Below, in pieces: positions 1 to 8,217 of a stretch of DNA of 64,000 nt. The notes beneath the pieces were generated by a model. It worked only from the letters and a program-made list of their open reading frames with translations. It was not told the origin of the DNA and did not search any database. Position numbers and translations under genes: made by a program. Within the stretch, counting starts at the first letter, position 1; each line of letters begins with the position of its first letter. This DNA comes from Gordonia neofelifaecis NRRL B-59395 (lineage in GTDB: Bacteria; Actinomycetota; Actinomycetes; Mycobacteriales; Mycobacteriaceae). The DNA lies in NCBI RefSeq assembly GCF_000192435.1, contig NZ_AEUD01000005.1, positions 1-64,000 on the forward strand. The letters run 5' to 3'.

Positions 1-44
1 AGCAACCTATCAGCGGGTTCGGGGTTCGAGTCCCTGATGGCGCA
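1..44 (+). tRNA. tRNA 3' portion, probably Lys-type, cut by the window edge or defective
   Basis: A T arm is clear: stem 20-24 pairs with 32-36 around the loop TTCGAGT (25-31). The acceptor 3' strand ATGGCGC (37-43) and discriminator A44 follow, and no CCA is encoded. The acceptor would pair with GCGCCAT, which is typical of actinobacterial tRNA-Lys. Bases 1-19 do not give a normal anticodon loop with T33 at the expected distance. Compared with a remembered tRNA-Lys, about 7 bases of the anticodon arm appear to be missing. It is therefore either a tRNA whose 5' half I cannot place or a remnant. The isotype is inferred. Confidence 0.55.
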
Positions 45-50
45 CTCCGC

Positions 51-80
51 ACAGCCCCCGTCGTTCGCGACGGGGGCTGT
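51..80 (+). terminator. Hairpin terminator after the tRNA
   Basis: A perfect 13-bp stem (51-63 with 68-80) closes on a TTCG tetraloop seven bases after the tRNA end. The following tract is only weakly T-rich. It could also stop the LysR gene, which converges from the other strand and ends at 131. Confidence 0.75.
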
Positions 81-130
81 TCTGCATCTGGACGACGATA
101 CTCGAACTCCCGACGACCGCCGTGCGCGGT

Positions 131-997
131 TCACCCGCGGCGGTACCCGCCGGACAACTCGGTCAGCAGGTCGGCGACGAGTGGATTCGGCTCGGCGTCG
201 GTGCGCAGGGCTGCCGAGACGGTCAGTGTGAACGCCGGATTGTGGCGGCAGATGATGCCGGGTTGCTTGAGGTCCTCGTACAGGAGCGTCCAGGACTCGG
301 GGCGGTTGATGAGGTCGAACGTCACCGGATGACCGTCGCGGATCTCGGGGCCCAGCGCCACGGTGGCGCCTGCCTGCGCGAAGACGCGCTCGACGAGCCG
401 GTGCAGGAGAACCTGTTTCTCGATCGGTGGGAGGAGCAGCGGGTACTCGGCGAGTTCTGCCGGGCGCGGCGGTCGTCCCAGTTTGGCCAGCGGATGCCGG
501 GGACCGAACGCGACCACCGGCTGCTCGATCCACAGCGGGTCGAGGTACAGCCCGTCGTGATCGAGACTGCCGCGGATCAACGCGATGTCGGCGTCCCCGG
601 CGGCGACCGCGTCGATGCGCTGGGCGAAGGGTTTGATGAGGAAGTCGATCTCGGCGTCCGGGTACCTGTCACGGATCGCCGACACCGCGGCCAGCGCCGA
701 TCCGGCGAACGACATGTTCGCGGCGATCCGCACCCGGTTCGGCTGCGGGGCCACGGCGGCGATCGCCTCGTCGCGCAGACGGACGAGGTCGTGAGCGCGG
801 GGGAGGAGGACCTGTCCGGCCTCGGTCAGTTCCACCCGGCGCGTCGAACGGTCGAACAACTCGGTTCCGAGTTCCCGCTCCAGGGCGGCGATCTGGTGGC
901 TGATCGCCGACTGCGATACGAAGCAGCGCTGCGCGGCCCGCGAGAAGCCGCCGGTCTCGGCGACCGCGACGAGATACTCCAGCTGTCGAAACTCCAT
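131..997 (-). CDS. LysR-family transcriptional regulator
   Basis: A 288-residue protein with the usual LysR layout. An N-terminal winged helix-turn-helix (about residues 1-60, FSRAAQRCFVSQSAISHQIA) is followed by a periplasmic-binding-like effector domain starting near residue 85 (VRIAANMSF). The start at 997 (MEFRQLEYLV) matches the canonical LysR N-terminus. A longer in-frame extension to 1231 would run into the divergent ndh gene and was rejected. It is transcribed away from ndh and probably controls that gene or itself through the shared 130-bp intergenic region. The effector is unknown. Confidence 0.9.
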   Translation of the reverse strand: MEFRQLEYLVAVAETGGFSRAAQRCFVSQSAISHQIAALERELGTELFDRSTRRVELTEAGQVLLPRAHDLVRLRDEAIAAVAPQPNRVRIAANMSFAGSALAAVSAIRDRYPDAEIDFLIKPFAQRIDAVAAGDADIALIRGSLDHDGLYLDPLWIEQPVVAFGPRHPLAKLGRPPRPAELAEYPLLLPPIEKQVLLHRLVERVFAQAGATVALGPEIRDGHPVTFDLINRPESWTLLYEDLKQPGIICRHNPAFTLTVSAALRTDAEPNPLVADLLTELSGGYRRG

Positions 998-1040
998 TCC
1001 TCGATTATATGAACAGAACAGATAGATGCCATGCGTGAAC

Positions 1041-1099
1041 GAGTGCTCATCGAGATTGAAGGGGCCTCGACCATCTGACAGGGTGATTAATGAGCATTC
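1041..1099. promoter_or_regulatory. Inverted repeat in the LysR/ndh divergent promoter
   Basis: GAGTGCTCAT (1041-1050) and ATGAGCATTC (1090-1099) form a 9-of-10 inverted repeat with 39 bases between the arms, inside the region between the divergent LysR and ndh starts. LysR regulators bind dyads in such regions. Assigning this one to the neighbouring LysR protein is inference. Confidence 0.4.
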
Positions 1100-1127
1100 A
1101 CCAAGTGATGAGAAGGAGATGGGGCAC

Positions 1128-2417
1128 ATGCGCAGCACCGAGGTCGTCGTCATCGGCTCGGGATTCGGGGGCCTGGCGGCCGCGAAACAACTCGCGAAGT
1201 CGAACGTCGAGACGGTGCTGATCTCCGCCACGGCCGAGCATCTGTTCCAGCCGCTTCTGTACCAGGTCGCGACCGGTGTGCTGCCCGCTCAGGAGATCGC
1301 CCCGCAGATCGCCGAGGTGCTGGCCGACAAGGAGTCGATCAGCGTCGTCGAAGGGTATGTGACCGCACTCGACGCGCGGCAGAAGGTGCTGACGTACAGC
1401 ACCGCCGACGGCGTGGAGCAGATCGCGTACGAGTACCTGATCGTCGCCGCCGGTGCGAGCCAAGGCTACTTCGGACACGACGAGTGGGCCGACTGTACGT
1501 TCTCGCTCAAGACTCGGGCCGACGCCGTCGATCTGCGCGCTCATCTGCTGGACTGCTTCGAGGCTCCGGCGAACGACGACGCCGCGCACACCTTCGTCGT
1601 GGTCGGCGCGGGCGCGACCGGCGTCGAGGTCGCGGGCCAGATCCAGGAACTGGGCAATCGGTACTTCACCGACGCACCCGCGACCGTTCATCTCGTCGAA
1701 GGGGCCGGTGACGTGCTGCCCGTCTACGGCGGCAAGCTCTCGGCGTTCGCACGCAAGACGCTGGAGAAGTCCGGCATCGACGTGATGACCGGAACGGTCG
1801 TCACCGATATTCAGGGTGAGGCGGTGACCGTGCGGACCGCGGACGGCGACGACCGCGTGCTGCGGGCGCGGACCGTCGTGTGGTCGGCGGGCGTCAAGGC
1901 GACGCCGCTGGCGGCTGTGGTCGCGGAGGCCACCGGCTGCGACACCGACCGTGCGGGACGACTGCTCATCAATCCGGACCTGACGGTCGGTGGGCGCGCC
2001 GACGTCTTCGCGATCGGTGACATGACGAGCTTGGACCGACTCCCCGGTCAGAGCCCGGTCGCGATGCAGCAGGGCAGGCATGCGGCCGACATGATCCGCG
2101 GCACGACCGTCCGCGGCACGCGGTTCCGCTACCTGGACAAGGGCAGCATGGCGGTGGTGAACCGGCACAACGCCGTCGTCGACGCGCCGTTCGGGATCAA
2201 GCTCACGGGCTTCCTGGGCTGGCTCACGTGGCTGGGTGTGCACCTGTTCTATCTCGTCGGGTTCCGCAACCGCGTCGGCGCGGTGCTCTCGTGGTTCCGT
2301 TCGTTCGCGGGTAAGGCGCGTCCCGGATTTGCGCAGGTCGATCGCCGTTCGGCGCGTCCGGAAGAGCCCGATGCCGATCGGGCGAACTCTCGAGACATGG
2401 TTGAATCTGCAGCCTGA
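1128..2417 (+). CDS. ndh: Type II NADH dehydrogenase (non-proton-pumping)
   Basis: A 429-residue FAD-dependent oxidoreductase that would pass electrons from NADH to menaquinone at the membrane face without pumping protons. An FAD-binding dinucleotide fold opens the protein (VVVIGSGFGGLAAAKQLA). A second fold for NADH lies near residues 155-185 (FVVVGAGATGVEVAGQ), and the second FAD contact (VFAIGDM) comes later. A hydrophobic C-terminal stretch (FLGWLTWLGVHLFYLVGF) fits membrane anchoring. The ATG at 1128 has AAGGAG nine bases upstream, while the ATG at 1119 directly abuts that site. The same window carries the proton-pumping alternative, the nuo operon. Confidence 0.92.
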   Translation: MRSTEVVVIGSGFGGLAAAKQLAKSNVETVLISATAEHLFQPLLYQVATGVLPAQEIAPQIAEVLADKESISVVEGYVTALDARQKVLTYSTADGVEQIAYEYLIVAAGASQGYFGHDEWADCTFSLKTRADAVDLRAHLLDCFEAPANDDAAHTFVVVGAGATGVEVAGQIQELGNRYFTDAPATVHLVEGAGDVLPVYGGKLSAFARKTLEKSGIDVMTGTVVTDIQGEAVTVRTADGDDRVLRARTVVWSAGVKATPLAAVVAEATGCDTDRAGRLLINPDLTVGGRADVFAIGDMTSLDRLPGQSPVAMQQGRHAADMIRGTTVRGTRFRYLDKGSMAVVNRHNAVVDAPFGIKLTGFLGWLTWLGVHLFYLVGFRNRVGAVLSWFRSFAGKARPGFAQVDRRSARPEEPDADRANSRDMVESAA

Positions 2418-2430
2418 CCTGCATCGATTC

Positions 2431-2472
2431 GCTGGAGGGTCGGAGTGGCATGGGTCGCTCCGACCCTCCAGC
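2431..2472 (+). terminator. Hairpin terminator after ndh
   Basis: A perfect 15-bp stem (2431-2445 with 2458-2472) with a 12-base loop starts 13 bases after the ndh stop. No T run follows, as is common in high-GC actinobacteria. Confidence 0.65.
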
Positions 2473-2647
2473 TCGACCGCCGGTCGGATCCCTGCCACGA
2501 CTCAAACGTGCGCAGGTCGTTCGGGTGAATGATGTGTGTCGCTCCACACGCGTCCGATGTGGAGGAGGCCGGGGTGCTCTCGTACAATGGGCAACCGGAA
2601 CAGGGTCCGCTTTCTGGCGGATCCCGATGATTTTCTTGGGGAGCACA

Positions 2648-3856
2648 ATGCGTTTTCGTCGGATGCGCGGCCGTCGGTTCGGGGCCAAGGCCACTGTCGT
2701 CTTCGCCTTCCTCGCCGCGATCGCACTGATCTCGTCGTGCAGCAGCTACGACGGTCAGGTCCATGCGAACGGCGAGTTCGGCGACATGATCAAGCCCGCC
2801 ATCGCGGTGACTGACGAGGCGGGCAAGCCGCTGGCGAAGGGTGAGGTCGGCGTGCAGCCGGGCGAGCCGATCGTCGTCACCGCCACCGAGGGCACCATCA
2901 GTGATGTCAGCATCCCGAAGGCCGACGGCGGCACGATCAAGGGTGTGCTGAGCGAGGACGGCACCAAGTGGACCAGTGCCGAGCCGCTCGGGTACGACCG
3001 CACGTACACGGTCACCGCCAACGCCGTCGGCGTGGGCGGCGCGACGAGCAGCAAGAGTTCCTTCACCACGCGCGCCCCGAACAACGTCACCCAGGCGTAC
3101 ATCAGCCCGCCCGACGGTGAGACGGTCGGTATCGCGCAGACCGTCGGCGTCCGGTTCGACGAGTCGATCCCGGACCGCAAGGCGGCGCAGGCGGCCATCA
3201 AGATCACCTCGACCCCGAGCGTGAACGGCGCCTTCTACTGGATCAGCGACCAGGAGGTCCGCTGGCGGCCCGAGCATTACTGGAAGCCGGGCACCAAGGT
3301 CAACGTCAAGGTCAACACCTTCGGCATCGATCTCGGCGACGGTCTGTTCGGCCAGGAGAACGTGTCGTCGTCGTTCAAGGTCGGCCGCCAGCTCGAGCTG
3401 TTCGCGGACGACAACACGAAGATGGTCACGGTCAAGCGCGACGGCAAGGTCATCCGCACCATGCCGACCTCGATGGGCAAGGAGAGCGCGCCCACCGACA
3501 ACGGCGTCTACATCATCGGCGACCGCCTCGACAACATCATCATGGACTCGTCCACCTACGGCGTCCCGACGAACTCCGCCGACGGTTACCGCACGCCGGT
3601 CGACTACGCCACGCAGATGTCGTACAGCGGCATCTACCTGCACTCGGCACCCTGGTCGGTGTGGGCCCAGGGCAACACGAACACCAGTCACGGCTGCCTG
3701 AACCTCAGTCCCGACGACGCCCTGTGGGTGGTCCGGAACACGCTGCGCGGCGACCCGGTCACCGTCAAGAACACCATCGGTCCGGAGCTGCCGGGAACCG
3801 ACGGACTCGGCGACTGGAACATCCCGTGGTCGACGTGGTCGAAGGGCAACGCCTGA
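2648..3856 (+). CDS. ldtB: L,D-transpeptidase lipoprotein (LdtMt2-like)
   Basis: A 402-residue cell-wall enzyme expected to make 3-3 cross-links in peptidoglycan. The N-terminus is basic (MRFRRMRGRRF), then a hydrophobic segment ends in a lipobox (LISSC), indicating a membrane-anchored lipoprotein. Two Ig-like modules follow (about residues 45-140 and 145-250). The C-terminal YkuD domain has the conserved histidine region (YLHSAPW) and the catalytic SHGCLN with Cys350. Length and layout match M. tuberculosis LdtMt2. The ATG at 2648 is preceded by GGGGAG (2638-2643), and the upstream in-frame extension has no signal features. Confidence 0.92.
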   Translation: MRFRRMRGRRFGAKATVVFAFLAAIALISSCSSYDGQVHANGEFGDMIKPAIAVTDEAGKPLAKGEVGVQPGEPIVVTATEGTISDVSIPKADGGTIKGVLSEDGTKWTSAEPLGYDRTYTVTANAVGVGGATSSKSSFTTRAPNNVTQAYISPPDGETVGIAQTVGVRFDESIPDRKAAQAAIKITSTPSVNGAFYWISDQEVRWRPEHYWKPGTKVNVKVNTFGIDLGDGLFGQENVSSSFKVGRQLELFADDNTKMVTVKRDGKVIRTMPTSMGKESAPTDNGVYIIGDRLDNIIMDSSTYGVPTNSADGYRTPVDYATQMSYSGIYLHSAPWSVWAQGNTNTSHGCLNLSPDDALWVVRNTLRGDPVTVKNTIGPELPGTDGLGDWNIPWSTWSKGNA

Positions 3857-3875
3857 CCTGATCTGAGCTCCTCTC

Positions 3876-3915
3876 GCGGAAACGCCCGGAACCTCCTGGT
3901 TCCGGGCGTTTCCGC
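3876..3915 (+). terminator. Rho-independent-type terminator after ldtB
   Basis: A perfect 17-bp stem (3876-3892 with 3899-3915) with a 6-base loop lies 20 bases after the transpeptidase stop and is followed by ATTTC. Confidence 0.8.
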
Positions 3916-3965
3916 ATTTCGGTCGTGCTGCTGAGCGAGGAGGTCGACCGTGACGATGCCATTGA

Positions 3966-3995
3966 TTGATGTTAAGCTCCGAACGCACATAAAAT
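3966..3995 (+). promoter_or_regulatory. Putative housekeeping promoter for the acyl-CoA dehydrogenase
   Basis: TTGATG (3966-3971) and TAAAAT (3990-3995) are separated by 18 bases in an unusually AT-rich patch upstream of the gene starting at 4074. This is a motif match only. Confidence 0.4.
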
Positions 3996-4073
3996 CCGGT
4001 ACGACTGTATAGTCGCCGGGGTGGGCTCGGCCCACCGCCCGAATCACCGCACTCGAGATAGGTAGCTCAACTC

Positions 4074-5216
4074 ATGGCACGACGTCCTTCGTGGGAGACC
4101 GAAGACCTCACCGCACTGCGCGACATGGCCCGCGCATTCTGTGAGAAGGAGCTCGCTCCCAACACGGAACGCTTCATCGAGCAGCACCATGTGGACCGGG
4201 ACCTCTGGCTGAAGGCCGGCGAGGTCGGTCTGCTCTGCATGTCGATCCCGGAGGAGTACGGCGGTGGCGGCGGCAGCTTCGCGCACGAGGCCGTACTGAT
4301 CGAGGAGCAGGCGCGCGCGGTCGACTCGTCGTGGGGACAGAGCCTGCACAACGGCATCGTCGCGCACTACATCCTCGCGTACGGCTCGGAGGAGCAGAAG
4401 CAGCACTGGCTGCCTAAGATGGCGTCGGGTGAAGTGGTCGGTGCGATCGCCATGACCGAACCCGGCACCGGCTCCGACCTGCAGAACGTCAAGACCAAGG
4501 CGATCAAGGACGGCGACGACTACGTCATCGACGGCTCGAAGACCTTCATCACCAACGGCGGCCAGGCCGACGTGGTGATCGTCGTCGCCAAGACCGACAG
4601 CACCGAGGGCGCCAAGGGTATCTCGCTGATCATCGTCGAGACCGAGCGCGAGGGCTTCAGCCGCGGCCGGATCCTCGACAAGGTCGGCATGCGCGGCCAG
4701 GACACCGCCGAGCTGAACTTCACCGGCGTCCGCGTTCCGCAGGCGAATCTGCTGGGCGACCAGGAGGGTCTCGGGTTCATCCAGCTGATGACGCAGCTTC
4801 CGCAGGAGCGCCTGATCATCGGTGTCGCCTCGGTTGCGGGCATGGAGGTCGCCCTCGAGAAGACCCTCGAGTACACCAAGGAGCGCACCGCGTTCGGCCG
4901 CCCGATCTACGGCTTCCAGAACACCAAGTTCAAGCTGGCCGAGGTCGCGACCGAGGCGCACATCGCCCGTGTCTTCATCGACGACTGCATCGAGCAGCAC
5001 CTGCGCGGTGAGCTCGACATCCCGACGGTCGCGATGTCGAAGTGGTGGACCACCGAGAAGGCCATGGAGGTCGCGGACACCTGTCTGCAGCTGTTCGGCG
5101 GCTACGGCTACATGAACGAGTACCCGATCGCGCGCATGTGGGCCGACAACCGCGTCCAGATGATCTACGGCGGCACCAACGAGATCATGAAGGAGATCAT
5201 CTCGCGCGCTCTGTAG
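4074..5216 (+). CDS. Acyl-CoA dehydrogenase, long-chain/isovaleryl-type active site
   Basis: A 380-residue FAD enzyme that would introduce the alpha-beta double bond into acyl-CoA and pass electrons to ETF. All three ACAD domains are visible, with signatures AMTEPGTGSD (about 123-132) and GGYGYMNEYPIARMW near the C-terminus. The usual C-terminal catalytic glutamate of medium-chain enzymes (YEGT) is replaced here by YGGT. Glu245 in LPQERL lies where long-chain and isovaleryl-CoA dehydrogenases keep their base. That suggests a branched or long substrate. It converges on the PLP decarboxylase gene, with four bases between the stops. Confidence 0.9.
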   Translation: MARRPSWETEDLTALRDMARAFCEKELAPNTERFIEQHHVDRDLWLKAGEVGLLCMSIPEEYGGGGGSFAHEAVLIEEQARAVDSSWGQSLHNGIVAHYILAYGSEEQKQHWLPKMASGEVVGAIAMTEPGTGSDLQNVKTKAIKDGDDYVIDGSKTFITNGGQADVVIVVAKTDSTEGAKGISLIIVETEREGFSRGRILDKVGMRGQDTAELNFTGVRVPQANLLGDQEGLGFIQLMTQLPQERLIIGVASVAGMEVALEKTLEYTKERTAFGRPIYGFQNTKFKLAEVATEAHIARVFIDDCIEQHLRGELDIPTVAMSKWWTTEKAMEVADTCLQLFGGYGYMNEYPIARMWADNRVQMIYGGTNEIMKEIISRAL

Positions 5217-5220
5217 CGCG

Positions 5221-6711
5221 TCAGCCCTCCGGGGCGGGATTGGTGTAGGAGGCGAGGAACTCGGTGAGCATCCTCGCCGTCACCGGACGGGGGAGGACAT
5301 CGATCGCGGCGATCACGGCGCCGATGTCGATGGCCTCTCCCGTCTGCGACGGGTCGGTATGCGGGTCGATGCCCGCACCGATCAGGACCGCTTCGGTGGT
5401 CACCGAGTCGAGACCCAGCGCGTCGGCGACGGTGACGGCACCGGAGTCGAACGCCGCGGCGAGATCGCGGAGCGGTCCGGGAGCCTCGATCGGCGGCAGC
5501 GAGCGAGCGTCGCGCGAGGCCTCGACCATCGCCGCCGACAACTCGCCGACCGATCGTCTCGTCACCGGAGTGATCGTCAGATGAGTGCTGGCGGCCAGGT
5601 CGGTGCCGTCCGCCTGTCGATAACGTGGCTGCGCCTGCAGGGTGAATCCGCGTGCGCGCACCGCGTCGGACCATCGATGCGGATCGATCGGGTGGGTCGA
5701 CGTCGGATCCGCCGCCACCGCGAACACCGGGCCGAACGGCTCGCCGACCACGCGCAGTCCGTCGATCGCGTTCACGGTCGCGATCAGCTCGGCGCGCGCG
5801 GCGTCGATGTCGGCGACGAGTGCGCCGAAGCCGTCGTCACCGAGGAACCGGGTGATGGCCCAGGCCGCAGCCGTGCCGGTCGCCGACCGCGATCCGAGGA
5901 GCGTCGGGTTGACGATCGGGTAGCCGGGCCAGTCGGCCGTCGCGAAGTACCCGGCGCGGTGACGGTCGCGGTCGTTGTACAGCAGGACCGATGCGCCCTT
6001 GGGTGCGTAGCCGTACTTGTGGAAGTCGGCGGCGAGGCTGGTGACGCCGGGAACCCGCAGATCCCACGGCGGAGTCCGCTTAGGCCACCAGGCCAGTGCG
6101 AATCCGCCGAGGCACGCGTCGACGTGCAGCGGCAGACTCCGTTCCAGCGCCATTGCGCCGATCTCGGCGATCGGGTCCATGGTGCCGGTCGGGTAGTTGG
6201 GGGCGGACGCCACCAGTAGAAACGTCTCGCCGTCGATCCGTGCGGCGAGTTCGTCGGGATCGACCCGGGTGGTGTGCGGATCGACGGGCACTCGTCGGAG
6301 CTCGACGCCCAGCAGTTCCGCGGCCTTGTCGAAGGCGGCGTGCACGGTCGACGGGGCCACGACGTTGCCGTGACCGGCAGCGAGTCCGGACAGCCGCCGT
6401 GCCGACGCGACCGCCAGAATGCAGCTCTCAGTGCCGCCGGAGGTGATCGTGCCGACTGCCTCGGGGGAGCCGAAGGCTGTGCGCGCGAACGCGATCAGAT
6501 CGCGTTCCATCGCGGCGACCGAACCGAAGACCGTCGGATCGAGCCCGTTGACCGGTCGGACCAGTTCGGCGGCGTCGGCGGCCAGCCGGTCCAGTTCGGC
6601 GAGCCCGCTGTCGTACACGTACGACAGCACGCGACCGCCGTGCGTCGGGGCGTCCGACGCACGGAGCTCGCGCAGTCGGGCCAGCACTTCGTCGGGATCT
6701 CGCGTCGTCAC
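5221..6711 (-). CDS. PLP-dependent decarboxylase/lyase of the sphingosine-1-phosphate lyase type
   Basis: A 496-residue fold-type I PLP enzyme. The PLP phosphate and ring contacts are visible (TITSGGTESCILAV, HVDACLGGF), and DFHKYGYAPKGASV carries the Schiff-base lysine. The spacing and the later GYPIVNPTLLGSRSA block resemble sphingosine-1-phosphate lyases more than glutamate decarboxylases. About 100 C-terminal residues beyond the core are not recognised. The GTG start at 6711 has GGAGG five bases upstream and lies two bases after the stop of the MFS gene, so the two are co-transcribed. The substrate is unknown and may be what the permease imports or its product. Confidence 0.8.
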   Translation of the reverse strand: MTTRDPDEVLARLRELRASDAPTHGGRVLSYVYDSGLAELDRLAADAAELVRPVNGLDPTVFGSVAAMERDLIAFARTAFGSPEAVGTITSGGTESCILAVASARRLSGLAAGHGNVVAPSTVHAAFDKAAELLGVELRRVPVDPHTTRVDPDELAARIDGETFLLVASAPNYPTGTMDPIAEIGAMALERSLPLHVDACLGGFALAWWPKRTPPWDLRVPGVTSLAADFHKYGYAPKGASVLLYNDRDRHRAGYFATADWPGYPIVNPTLLGSRSATGTAAAWAITRFLGDDGFGALVADIDAARAELIATVNAIDGLRVVGEPFGPVFAVAADPTSTHPIDPHRWSDAVRARGFTLQAQPRYRQADGTDLAASTHLTITPVTRRSVGELSAAMVEASRDARSLPPIEAPGPLRDLAAAFDSGAVTVADALGLDSVTTEAVLIGAGIDPHTDPSQTGEAIDIGAVIAAIDVLPRPVTARMLTEFLASYTNPAPEG

Positions 6712-6713
6712 GC

Positions 6714-8033
6714 CTACCTCCGGTCGTATCGGGTGAGGAACACCATGCTCAGTGCCACCAGGATCGCGGGCAGTACCGAGAAACCTGCGGTGATGCCGAC
6801 GATCGCGCTGCGGGGTTGCTCGGCGTCCACGTCGGCCGACGACGAGACGAAGCCCGTCGCCGCAAGCACCAGCAGGTACAGCCCCGGCCCGATCGCCATC
6901 CCGAGCGTCTCGCCCGCGGTCCAGAGCCCGGACATCGCCCCGCCCTGCTCCCGGCCGGTGACCGCGGAGTACTCGTCGATCACGTCGGGCAGCATGGCGA
7001 GTGGAAAGGTCTGCATCCCGGCGTAGCCGACCCCGGTGATCGCGAGGACGCCGAAGACCCATGCCCCCGGGGCGGCGATCGCGACCACAAGGATCACATC
7101 GGCCAGCAGGAACAGCGCCGACGCGGCGAACAACGCGCGCAGCTTCCCGAATCGGCGGCCCACGCGGACCCAGAGTGGCATCACCAGCAGCGCCGGTGCG
7201 ACCAGGGCCACGAACAACGGGGTCAACGCGCCCGAATCGTCGAGGACGTAGGTCGCGAGGTACTGCGCACCCGCCAGCATCACCGCGCTCGCCAGCGCCT
7301 GAATCACGAATACCGACAACAGGATCCGGTAATGACGATGGTCACGGGCGGCACGGAACGCGTCGCGGCCGTCGGGCGCCGTGGTCGTGGTGGCGGTGTT
7401 CGGAGCGCGTCGCCCGGCGGCTCCGGCGACGGCCGTCGACACCGTCATCCCGCCCGCGATCACCGCGACCGAGACCGCGGCCATCACGACGTACCCGGTG
7501 GCCCCGCCGCCGAGCGCGTCGCGCACCGCGGGCGCCCCGGCTCCGATCAGCAGGATGGCCAGCGCCAGCACGGCGATCCGGGCCGAGATCAGCCGGGTCC
7601 GCGCGTGATAATCAGGGGTCAGGTCGGTGGGAAGCGCGATGTACGGAACCTGGAAGCACGCGTAGGCGACCGCGGCGGCGGTGAAGAACACCAGCACCCA
7701 CAGCGCTCCGACCACCGGCGGAGCCTGCGTCGGCGCGGCGAAGGTGAGCACGAACATCGGCACGATCGTCGCGGTGCCGATCCACATCAGGCGGGTGCGC
7801 GAACCGGTGGTCGCGAACGCGGCGTCGTTGCGTGCCCCGATCAACGGGTTGACCAGGACGTCCACGATCTTCGGGATCACCACGATCACCGCCGCCGGCA
7901 GAGCGCCGACGGCCAGCGTGTCGGTGAGGTAGTACGCCAGCACGAGGCCGGGCAGCACCCCGAAACCGCCGGTGCCGAGACTGCCCGCCGCGAATCCAGC
8001 GGTCACTCGCCGCGGCAGTCCCGTGGTCGTCAC
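6714..8033 (-). CDS. MFS transporter of the glycoside/hexuronide:cation symporter type
   Basis: A 439-residue membrane protein with about 12 hydrophobic segments. The N-terminal motif PKIVDVLVNPLIGARND resembles the conserved acidic loop of GPH-family symporters such as MelB. A second half begins after a hydrophilic loop near residues 205-225. The GTG start at 8033 has only a weak ribosome site. It is the first gene of a two-gene unit with the PLP decarboxylase. The cargo cannot be told from sequence; a small amino compound would fit the partner. Confidence 0.8.
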   Translation of the reverse strand: MTTTGLPRRVTAGFAAGSLGTGGFGVLPGLVLAYYLTDTLAVGALPAAVIVVIPKIVDVLVNPLIGARNDAAFATTGSRTRLMWIGTATIVPMFVLTFAAPTQAPPVVGALWVLVFFTAAAVAYACFQVPYIALPTDLTPDYHARTRLISARIAVLALAILLIGAGAPAVRDALGGGATGYVVMAAVSVAVIAGGMTVSTAVAGAAGRRAPNTATTTTAPDGRDAFRAARDHRHYRILLSVFVIQALASAVMLAGAQYLATYVLDDSGALTPLFVALVAPALLVMPLWVRVGRRFGKLRALFAASALFLLADVILVVAIAAPGAWVFGVLAITGVGYAGMQTFPLAMLPDVIDEYSAVTGREQGGAMSGLWTAGETLGMAIGPGLYLLVLAATGFVSSSADVDAEQPRSAIVGITAGFSVLPAILVALSMVFLTRYDRR

Positions 8034-8041
8034 TGTTCGTC

Positions 8042-8055
8042 GCCCGACGTCGGGC
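8042..8055. promoter_or_regulatory. 14-bp perfect palindrome in the MFS/plsB divergent region
   Basis: GCCCGACGTCGGGC is fully self-complementary and lies 9-22 bases before the MFS start. Two direct copies of CGATCGAGT (8070-8078 and 8087-8095, 17-base period) follow. This may be an operator or simply GC-rich symmetry; no regulator gene is adjacent. Confidence 0.3.
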
Positions 8056-8217
8056 AGGGGAGGCTCACGCGATCGAGTAGATCAGACGATCGAGTGACTG
8101 GGAGGGTTTGTCGTCCCGGTGGGCTTGAATATGCCCCGAGTCGATCGTCCATCGGCGACAATTCAGTCGCTGCCGGGTTCAGTCGCGCCCGGGGGGAACG
8201 TCGGACGAGGAGGTTCG

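Noticed and set aside
2249-3988. Minus-strand frame of 579 codons opposite the L,D-transpeptidase
   Set aside because: No motifs are present, and the plus strand has a lipobox and a YkuD active site.
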